Positions 56,061-64,000 of a stretch of DNA of 64,000 nt are shown here, piece by piece (position 1 is the first letter of the stretch; every line of letters starts with the position of its first letter). Source of the stretch: Ectobius pallidus (taxonomy: Eukaryota > Arthropoda > Insecta > Blattodea > Ectobiidae); the NCBI GenBank assembly GCA_964059195.1, contig CAXKWD010000005.1, forward strand, positions 146,907,265 through 146,971,264, read 5' to 3'. The notes under the pieces were generated by a model. That model saw only the letters and a program-made list of their open reading frames with translations, did no database searches and was not told where the DNA came from. The translations under genes were made by a program, and so were the position numbers.

Positions 56061-58346
56061 AGGTATTTTGTAAAATAAATTATTTTCTTTAATTGTATCT
56101 TACAGTGTGCAGAACTGTCGCTCACATCACTCCCAACAAGATTTTAATCAAAATTCACCAAAACAAGTGGATGTGTTTAGAATTGAAGTAACTTAACTTA
56201 TGTCCCTTAACATTTCTCCTAGAAATGAGATAGTTATTCTCTCAAAACATTCACTCCAAAATTTCACCGAACTAATTTACCATAACTGTAATTACATAGT
56301 CTTAATACTCTCCCCCTAACAGTCTTTGATGGTCGCAGCTGTTCACTCATAGTTATTTTAAAAATAGTAAACTAAACAAATTGTGTAATAATGAACGTGA
56401 GGTCTCACAGACCGCTACAACAAAACTTTTTTCTAGCACGGCGCCACTAAAGCTGATGTGTAAGAGACACTTATGGGATGATAAAGGGTCTTGAGAAGGG
56501 AAGGTAGTGTAAATAGTCCACCTGTGAAAACGATACTACACTTTAGTAGTGGTTTCTGTTTTTTCTACGATCACACTGACCTTACGTCCGTGGTTAAGGG
56601 TTAAGAAAGAATTATGTGATTCGGAATAAAATTATTTTTATTTTTTCTCTTATTACAGCCGTACTATATGTCCGTGGACATGTTTCACGAATACTCCCTG
56701 AGGTAGTGAAAAGTCGGTCATACACCGTAACGTGGAATCCGAACCACGTTATCTTCATTCTAGATTTTATTACGTGACTACTATTTGAAAAGAATCCACT
56801 TTTTTCTGCTCCTACTCAGTGCTATCTACAAACACATTTTAGAAGTACTTAGTTAAAAGAGATACCTTCAATAAAATTTTAATTTTGTGCTGTTATTAAA
56901 TGTTGATAGACCGTAGTGTCGTATTTTTAGCTTAAGATCGATTTTGCATTACATGATTTTATAAGCGAAGCTACAGAATTTATGGCAGGGCTTAATGGCC
57001 AGGTTCTCCGCAACATTTATCGTAGCGTGCTTTTGCTTTTTAATTGCTAAACTCATAAACAAAGTCAGGCATGCTTTTAAGAGTCTATAGATAAGACTTC
57101 ACGTCAAACGCACAAGGTGAATGCATCATAAACACCTCATATACCGTTCAAGAAACCTAATGGACATTAATGTGGCATTATCACTGTGAAGAAATTTCAC
57201 TTAATATTTTAATACTTCATGAAAGACGTTTAATTTTCTTATCTGTTTAAACCATTAACCTTTACAATAGCTCATAGTAATCATATAATATATTATTTAA
57301 GTAATAAAAATATACTCATAAATTTCGGTACCCCAAGCTTCTGCAATTTAGCTTTCTGATATAGATTAAGGGCCGTACTCTTGGAAGTGCATTTTTCTGT
57401 AATCTCAGCCTTAATGTAAAGGCTTTTTTGTTCGTTCGCACGAGATCGATCAAGAAACGGCAGGTCTACAACTACCCTTCAGAAACTTTCTGCATCAAAC
57501 TTATCAAATGATTATTTTACCACCAAGTATATTAAATATGAATTTAAAATTTAAATAAAATTGTTAAAGATATTTGCAATAAAATTGCGAATAAATATAT
57601 TTTCTTAACGTAATGTGGTAGTAAAAATAAGAGAAAATAGTCGCCAATCACATTCCAACAAGATATTTATTCATAATAAATAAATAAATAAATATATATA
57701 TATCCCCCATAAATTACAATTTAAAATCTTGACAAATATGAATTCGAACGCCGAAAAAAGCAATGCTTGTGCTAGGGGGTGGTTCTCTTCAATACACTGA
57801 AATACAATAAAAAAATTATTTGATTTAATACGAAAAATGAGTTAATAATATGAACAGTAAGGACAGAACATGTTACATTTATGTAACATTACCTCTTATT
57901 AATTTGGCGTGTCTTGATTTTTTACACAATATGTGAAGCCTTGTAGAACAGCAAAGAAAGATGCAGTATCAATTTAAGGGTTACTTCAACAAGAATGAAA
58001 AATCCAAAGTGAATATTCTTGGCGATATTGACACGATCTGACGTTCCAGAGATCGAGGCTTTGAATCCCATCGCCGAACAATTTGTATGTGAATTTTTCG
58101 TACATTCGAATTCCGGATTGGAATTACAGTTACACCGGAAGTTTCATTTCCCTTATTTGTTCTTGCTTATGGGTTTCTTCGGACTATGTATGCCCTGTGT
58201 TATTTTAAAACATACCAGGGAGTCCCTTATTGTTCCATCTAAATATAAGTGACCTATGTCTCCTCCCTTACTGGCACTAGGGTGTGAGACCCATGAATGG
58301 GGAGTCAAAATAGTTAAACAGTCAAATTGATGACTTAAAGCTTTTT
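56061..58346. other. No gene seen
   Basis: More than 2 kb of AT-rich DNA. (AAAT)n and (AT)n occur at 57677-57703. The frame at 58019-58252 (77 codons) includes a hydrophobic PYLFLLMGFFGLCMPCVI stretch but has no recognised family. Confidence 0.4.
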
Positions 58347-58613
58347 AAAGTGAAACTTCTTTAGCCGCAGTAGGGGTAAATCCAGAGCTTGTGTCACGCT
58401 CAAAAATCGTCACGAAATTTGTGTCACACTAAAAATCTAGTGTCACACTCAAAATCGTCACGAAATTAGTGAGGTGTGACGGAACGGACTGCACAGAAAA
58501 CAATCAACTCAATGTTTAGGAGTAATCAACTGCTATACGATTTAAAGGACAAAATAAAATACTCTAAGGGGAAACAAACAATAGAAGGTGATGGAAAGGA
58601 AATTTTTCAGACC
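58347..58613. repeat. Composite repeat J, copy 2, left part
   Basis: AAGTGAAACTTCTTTAGCCG at 58349 corresponds to AAGTAAAACTTCTTTAGTGG at 42181. GTCACACTxAAAATCGTCACGAAAT-type tandem repeats, GCACAGAAAACAATCAACTC and TTTTTCAGACC follow in the same order as copy 1. Here the copy is interrupted: copy 1 continues directly with the LINE tail, but this copy resumes only at 60075. Confidence 0.75.
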
Positions 58614-59007
58614 TAGTACGAGGACCTGCAAATGGGAATAGTAGTAGTAGTAGTAGTAATAATTAAAATAATAATAATAATAATAATACTAATAATAACA
58701 ACAATAATAATAACAATAATAACATTTATTCTATTTCTTCCTGCAACACCTGCAGGTTGCCATTGACAAAGAGTACCAGCAACAAATATATATGTAAACA
58801 ATAAAATAAAACAGATTAAATTAATATTGAAGCCTTAACAATTAGTATATAGATAATAACTTAAAATTAGAAGTCATGGCCCACAGGTATGACTGCGAAA
58901 TATGGCAATAGACCCTTTCAATGCCACCAGTGATATTTCTACAAGGAAGAAAACACGAGGTCTTGACCATTAGGGGATGAATTGTAGGCTAAATTTATTT
59001 ATAATAT
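58614..59007. repeat. Interrupting DNA with (TAG)n/(TAA)n microsatellite
   Basis: GTAGTAGTAGTAGTAGTAATA at 58639-58660 runs into AATAATAATAATAATACTAA to about 58725. An ACCTGCAGGT palindrome lies at 58747-58756. The block could be the reverse of an LTR-less retroelement tail. Its origin is not clear. Confidence 0.6.
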
Positions 59008-59290
59008 TGTGACAAAGCCAGAAAAGCCTAGAAGCTGATAGAAGAAGGACTCGGGCCGAAAGCGCTAGAATTGGATAAATCCAGAAAGGGACGGCCCTCT
59101 TATTGCTGATTGGAGCCCCGCGCCGACGGGTGCGGCCTACTCCCTGGCACGGCGCGGTGAGTGACGGCGCGCGCTCGTGGGAGGGGCCAGAGGTGGAGCC
59201 ACGCGCTAAGGGCTTGACGGCGCACCGCGCGGACATTCTAGACCATGCGCGGGCGGAGCTTTCCAGATCTCGACTCTGGAACTTTCGTTA

Positions 59291-59330
59291 AGGCTATATA
59301 TGGAGTGCGAGCAGCCGAGCCGAGTCAGTC
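59291..59330 (+). promoter_or_regulatory. LTR core promoter: TATA box and initiator
   Basis: TATATA at 59295-59300 and TCAGT at 59325-59329 have the spacing expected of an insect pol II core promoter, with predicted start at A59327. It lies inside the solo LTR and points to the right. Confidence 0.65.
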
Positions 59331-59831
59331 AAGGAGAGTTCAGTGTGAAGAGTCAGTACATCAGAGGAGAGACAGTCCGTGAAGAGTCAGAGGGTCAACG
59401 AGGGAACAGTCAGAGAGGCAGTCCGTGAGTAGCGGCGAGCGTCAGCGTCAGAGGGTGAGCTGGACGGAGAGGATTGATCAGCGCGGTCTCAAGTGAGTGT
59501 GTCTTGGGAAGCTGAGGAGCCAGTGACCGGAGGGACCCGAGAGCGGAATAGCTAGTCAACGGGGAACTAGTGACCGGAGGGAAGGGTGAACGGAAGAGCT
59601 GGTGAGCTGATCTGGGCTGAGGTAGTGCCGTCCCGGGGAACTCGGCGCGACGGGAGGATCGCACAGCGGCAGCGAGGACTGTGGAGTTGACCGGCGCGAC
59701 GTGGGATGATCTGGATTGGTCTGGAACAGTGCTGTAATTAGGACCGAGCACAGTGAGAGTGATCACTGAACAGGACAGTGAACTGGCGAATAGTCTGGAG
59801 TTTTCTGGCTGTATCGACAATTGTTGTAGGA

Positions 59832-59837
59832 AATAAA
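59832..59837 (+). terminator. Polyadenylation signal AATAAA in the LTR
   Basis: Canonical hexamer near the end of the LTR. Cleavage would be expected about 10-30 bases later, defining the end of R. Confidence 0.6.
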
Positions 59838-60019
59838 GAAACCTCCATCCTTCAATTATAAACTCGGTGTTCTGATTTTGAACCCCGACGAGCCCTTGTT
59901 ACAATATTATTAGTTGGTGCGTGAATTCCTCCTAGCTTGTGCAGCGGTAGAAGACTTCTCCGTCATGCCGGTATTGCGTGTAGTCTAGTCGCGCGCTTGC
60001 AGGCGCAATGGAAACATCT

Positions 60020-60044
60020 CAATACGATCTTAAAGATCGTATTG
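60020..60044. repeat. 25-bp palindrome
   Basis: CAATACGATCTT and its exact inverse AAGATCGTATTG are separated by one A. It lies between the solo LTR and the resumption of composite J. Confidence 0.9.
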
Positions 60045-60074
60045 AAAACTTGTTTTAAACTGGACATAGAATAC

Positions 60075-60980
60075 TTACTTGCTCAATGGCAATAGACAAT
60101 TCCTAAGCAAGCTAAAGGAATATTATCTGTTTTATGGAACCCGGAGGTTCATTACCGCGCTTAAAAATCCAAACAATAAAAAATCAAAGATCCAAAGTTT
60201 AAAAAATAAATAAATTAAAAAATAAAGAATCCAAAATTAAAAAAATCCAAATATCCAACATTTAAAAAATTAAGAATATTCAGAAATCCAAAATAAAAAA
60301 TAAAAAACGCAAAATTAAAAATTCACAATCCAAGATTTAAAAATTAAAAAATCCAAAATCCCAAATTGAAAAATCCTAAAAATCCAAAATTAAAAAAACG
60401 AAAATACAAAATTAAAAATCTATAAAAAGATATATTCAAAGAATCAAAATTTAAAAAATTCAAAATTCCAAAATTAAAAAATTATATAATCCAAAAATCC
60501 AAAATTTAAAATTAAAAATCAATAATCCAAAATTGAGAAATCTAAAAATCCAAAATTAAAAATCGATAATCCAAAATTAAAAATCCAAAAAAATAAAAAT
60601 TTCCAAGATCCAAATTAAAAAAAATACGAAATTAAAAATCCATAATTCCAAAATTAAAAAATCCCAAATTTAAAAAATTAAAAAATCCAAATTTAAAAAA
60701 TAAAAAAAATAATAAGTCCAAAAATTACAAAATAATAAAATCCAAAATTTAAAATGCAAAAATCCAAATTTAAAATTTCCACAAAATTAAACATTCAAAG
60801 ATCGAAAATTTAAACAATCAAAAATTGAAAAATTCAAAGATACAAAATTAAAAATTAAAAAAGTCCAATAACCCGATTTTAAAATGTCCAATAATGCAAA
60901 ATTGAAAAAAACCGATAATAAAAAATTGAGAAAATTAAAATTAAAACAAGTTTCGCTTCTGTCGCGTGGCGTTCCGCGCA
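60075..60980. repeat. Composite repeat J, copy 2, right part
   Basis: TTACTTGCTCAATGGCAATA, the minus-strand 3' tail of the (TAAG) LINE, runs to GGTTCATTACCGCGC at 60160. About 780 bases of degenerate AAAATCCAAAATTAAAAA tandem repeat follow, ending with AGTTTCGCTTC and the GCGTGGCGTTCCGCGC hairpin-like motif. The LINE/A-rich junction is at the same base as in copy 1 (42476), showing both derive from one composite ancestor. The frame at 60787-60993 is an artefact. Confidence 0.8.
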
Positions 60981-60990
60981 CACTTTTTTT

Positions 60991-62186
60991 CATTACAGTA
61001 AAATGTGTTTGCAGATATTTTTATGTTTTATTTCACCATTTAATCTATTTAATTTTGTTTGCAGGCGCCTATGGAATGTACTTGTGTTTTATTTGTTTAT
61101 ATAGATATCCACGCTGAATTTCATTATTTTTATATGGAGTGGGTAAATACAATATCGTCATGAAGTAAATAGTTTTAAATTTATACACCCAACTGTCATG
61201 GGGTCATAGATACCTGTGCATATTAAAAAGAATAAAAAACATTTCCCGCAATTTTCTGAAAATGTATGATTTTAGTGTTATGGTAAATGGTTTTAAATCA
61301 ATTGTCCCAGCCTTTCATATTAATTATATTTTGAAATGGCAATGTGTATTTTCTATATACAAAATCAAAGGCGACATAAATTAGATAAAAGAAAACAGAA
61401 TTACTAAACAAACCAATGACTATTAATATTACTTCAGAAGATCATTATACGCGTAATTCTACGTAACCTCTTCTGGAATAACAACACCTTCACTTCACAT
61501 ACCTGCTGAATTTTATTTCTATATGCAGAAAATTAATTTTTAAATGCAAGGTTAGGTTTTAGTGATGGAATTGTCATTCATATCTTGCAATGTTGGAACA
61601 TAAAATCAGTGTCCTACGAACTTCTCCTGCCAGACCGACATAATGGACTTGTTAATTTAAATAAATTGAGCAATATTAATACTACAGTACATTAATTCGT
61701 ATGACTCGCAGATGCAGAATCAATGTACCGTACTGTACATCTGTCATTTGTATCCTCTGAGCATGCCTTAGGTCTTTTGGAACTGACATGTGTACAGCTA
61801 TCCTAAACTTGTTGCATTTTGTTAAATTTATTCGCCTGTAGGCGATTGGTTTATAGGCGTGTTCTAACGGTGATTGGAACTGAAACGGGTTTGGTTAGGG
61901 GTGGGTCGGGATGATATTGGCAAATCGAATTGATTAACTCCGACTACACAGACAAGAGGGGGTGCTTTCTGTCATTATTAAGGTATTCAGGAAATCGATG
62001 CTTCTGACAGCATGCTTACTGCATACTGTAAGTAAATATAGTTTCTCATGTGTTACATTCACATAACTTTCTTTACCTTTAAGCATGAGTTGTATAACTT
62101 TGTTTCTTTATGTTCGCATCAATTGACTCTGCCTAATTCAAAGGAGTATTGTTTGCATTGCAATTTTAATATGCAAACGATGAATG
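60991..62186. other. No gene seen
   Basis: AT-rich spacer without supported features. Confidence 0.4.
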
Positions 62187-62194
62187 CTTATAAC

Positions 62195-63492
62195 TAGGAT
62201 TCGGATGTTTATGACATGTTATTTTTTTATCCTGACCTCCATATTCGCCGCAAACACAAATTAAACATGAATTGCACATGTGTTATCCTAATCGGACCGT
62301 TTTTATTTTGTATATATAGTCAAATTTTGGTCATTTCCATGCCCTTGTCATATTTCGGTCACATTTGTAATTTAACGCCATAGCCTATTTCAATTATGAA
62401 TTCGGTAAAAGAGCACAATTATGCCTTATGTGCACTAAATTCTCTAATTAAAATTTGTTTCGGGGAAAGAGTCATGAATATTTTGGTTTTACTTTAATTG
62501 TGATGGGACAGTAACAAGTAATAGCACATACGGCAGGTAGGAAACATACATCTCAGCGCATAGCATACAATGCGTTTTAATCGTAGACCTAATCGCTTTA
62601 AAATGGGATAAAAATAAAAACTATATAGAAATTCAATCCAATTAATATGCTTGTCTACAGGTAACAATATTTTATTCTACCTTTATTAAAGAAATCTGAA
62701 AATTCATATTCTTTATTCATAACTCGTAGATGAAGTCTCGCATTCTTTACATCATAATGGCTTGCTTTCGTTGAATCAATGACAAAGGTTTAATATCTGA
62801 ACCCTGAAACATATATTTTTGTAATCGATCTCTGAGCTAAGCTCCAGATCGTTTTATAATTGTAGCATATGTCCGCCGCCGTGGGTGGGTCGTCGGTAGC
62901 TCGCCTACCTTCCGCTCCGGCGCGGCGGTCCGAGTTGGGGAATTTTCAGTAGTGAAAATCTCTTTCCCGCGTTCAGGACTAGGTGTTTAGGGTTACGTAT
63001 TAGATCCCGTTATCACTAATGTTCTTTAAATTTGTTTCGCGTGCTTAACTATGTGGATAGTATTATACATTATTTAGACTGTCAGATCTTATTTGGGTTA
63101 TGTATCCTTCGGGGATGCGATGTGATGTGATAACGTCATTATCTTAATTTCTACAACCAATTTACATGAAGAGAATGGCATATTGTACTAAGATGCTAAC
63201 TTTTATTTGGGCAGATATTTTAATAATATTTCCAGTTCACCATTGCAACCTGGAAACATTAACAGATTAGAAGTTCTTTACAAGTAAAACTGTAAATCAC
63301 CCGTAAAGTTGTAAAAAAGTGATTATCTGTTTGAATTAATGTGATTTAATAATTTAGTGTCATTAAACGTTTTAAATTGCATACGTTCTTTATGAGGGCA
63401 TTTTTAGGATTTTTGGGTCATACTTAGTCACTTTTAAGGTCATATTTACTGTGATATTTTCCACTTTTTAGGCCATAAACATCCGAACCCTA
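62195..63492. mobile_element. hAT-like element of the GGTCATTTT group, 1298 bp, near-exact 8-bp TSD
   Basis: Left end TAGGATTCGGATGTTTATGA; right end in reverse TAGGGTTCGGATGTTTATGG (18 of 20). Flanks CTTATAAC (62187-62194) and CTTAAAAC (63493-63500) agree at 7 of 8. Subterminal GGTCATxTT repeats lie at 62328-62362 and 63415-63475. It is about twice the length of its relatives, in part because of a nested SINE at about 62870-63150. No transposase remnant was seen. Confidence 0.83.
62870..63150 (+). repeat. tRNA-derived SINE nested in the hAT-like element
   Basis: A GC-rich head (CGCCGCCGTGGGTGGGTCGT, GGTAGCTCGCC) with a B-box-like GGTCCGAGTTG at about 62928-62938, followed by an unrelated body to about 63150. 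It is distinct from SINE families A to C. The A box is weak and boundaries are approximate. Confidence 0.5.
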
Positions 63493-63500
63493 CTTAAAAC

Positions 63501-63934
63501 TAACCATCAGAGGATTTTTTTTTTAGAAAATTATTCAACCAGAAGTTTTAGCTTTTAATATAAACATCTTGTTTAATAAATTTAAAGAAAAACGTTAGAG
63601 CCGTCATGGAGTAAGTCTTAAAATGAAATTTTCGTCATTAAAAGTGGTAGAAAAATAAGAGAAGGTCCGTCACCAATATTCATGTCACATCCCCAGACGA
63701 CATCTAATCCAAATACAACATTTAGTAGCGATACAATTTTTCGTTTTCGTGTTACGTTGTTCACTGACGGAGAGGTAGACAGACATGTTTCTGAAATTAC
63801 ATTTTTAGATTCAGGAAACTTGTAGTACTTACGGTACGGGTAGGGAAATTAAAAATCTAATATAATAGTCTATTTGACCTGGTGTTTCCGTCTAAAGCCA
63901 ACGCCACCTATTAGCAAGATCGCATTAAATTGTG
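63501..63934. other. No gene seen
   Basis: AT-rich spacer. Confidence 0.4.
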
Positions 63935-64000
63935 AAATTAATTCAAGGTGGCCTTGCTCGGTTGCCATAACAACCGGGAGAAAAGAGCATCGCTGACATT
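63935..64000 (-). repeat. CCCGCGG-headed repeat, internal part, cut by the window edge
   Basis: GTGAAATTAATT followed by GGTGGCCTTGCTCGGTTGC is the reverse of 11868-11901. The copy continues beyond base 64000. Confidence 0.7.

Larger units (their letters stand above)
59008..59903 (+). mobile_element. Solo LTR (896 bp) with 4-bp TSD
   Basis: Starts TGTGACAAAG, ends CCCTTGTTACA (inverse TGTAACAAGGG), flanked by ATAT on both sides (59004-59007, 59904-59907). GC-rich against an AT-rich background. TATATA at 59295-59300 and an arthropod initiator TCAGT at 59325-59329 are spaced about 32 bases (T of TATA to the initiator A), and AATAAA lies at 59832-59837. This predicts U3 59008-59326, R 59327 to about 59855 and a short U5. 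R is full of AGTCAGAGGxxx / CCGTGAAGAGTCAG direct repeats. No internal region or second LTR is present. The 136-codon antisense frame is not a gene. Confidence 0.85.

Noticed and set aside
58019..58252. 77-codon frame with a hydrophobic segment
   Set aside because: No signal peptide context, family motif or splice evidence.
59410..59820. 136-codon open frame on the minus strand
   Set aside because: It lies wholly inside the GC-rich R region of the solo LTR, antisense to its promoter. Low stop density in GC-rich repetitive DNA explains its length.

Overview
This window looks like intergenic or deep intronic DNA from a large, repeat-rich insect genome. I recognise no intact protein-coding gene in it. 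A cockroach (Blattodea), possibly Periplaneta americana, is the best guess. The basis is the AT-rich background, the frequent palindrome TAGGCCTA, many decayed arthropod-type transposons, and a LINE C-terminus (MKWAGHVxRMGEER... ending AAMNLRVP, followed by a TAAG tail) that I associate from memory with cockroach sequences. The species call is inference.

Layout. 0-9.6 kb: a dispersed repeat cut by the window edge, a tRNA-derived SINE, two T-rich or low-complexity blocks, a LINE relic, a hAT-type element with an exact 8-bp target-site duplication (TSD), a 213-bp tandem duplication, and a strong recursive-splice-site consensus at 9565/9566. 10-17.5 kb: several copies of a repeat headed by a CCCGCGGCTTCGC-like motif, a (TAAG)-tailed LINE relic, a second hAT element, a tRNA-like SINE, one weak candidate exon (15396-15664, minus) and a palindromic MITE. 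18.9-24.5 kb: a transposase scrap, the inverted second copy of the 5'-edge repeat, and a 0.47-kb hexamer microsatellite. 28-38 kb: LINE tails (one with a clear 12-bp TSD), a repeat with internal duplication and (TTA)n, a 4-unit minisatellite leading into a (TGAG)n/(TCAG)n array, and a SINE split by a LINE. 38.9-46.9 kb: small inverted-repeat elements, an internally deleted mariner, another LINE C-terminus, an A-rich composite repeat, and a hAT element carrying a nested repeat. 47.8-54 kb: four more terminal-inverted-repeat elements. 55.8-64 kb: a mariner C-terminus, the second composite repeat interrupted by about 1.46 kb that includes a complete solo LTR with recognisable TATA box, initiator and poly(A) signal, a 1.3-kb hAT-like element with a nested SINE, and at the right edge another copy of the CCCGCGG-headed repeat.

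The most distinctive material is (i) a group of four hAT-like non-autonomous elements with 8-bp TSDs whose ends are packed with GGTCATTTT/AAAATGACC-type repeats, (ii) the solo LTR with a complete core promoter, (iii) the apparent birth of a tetranucleotide microsatellite from a minisatellite unit, and (iv) the putative recursive splice site, which if real would place the left part of the window in a giant plus-strand intron. All element names rest on motifs read by eye. No database search was possible, and boundaries without a TSD are approximate.
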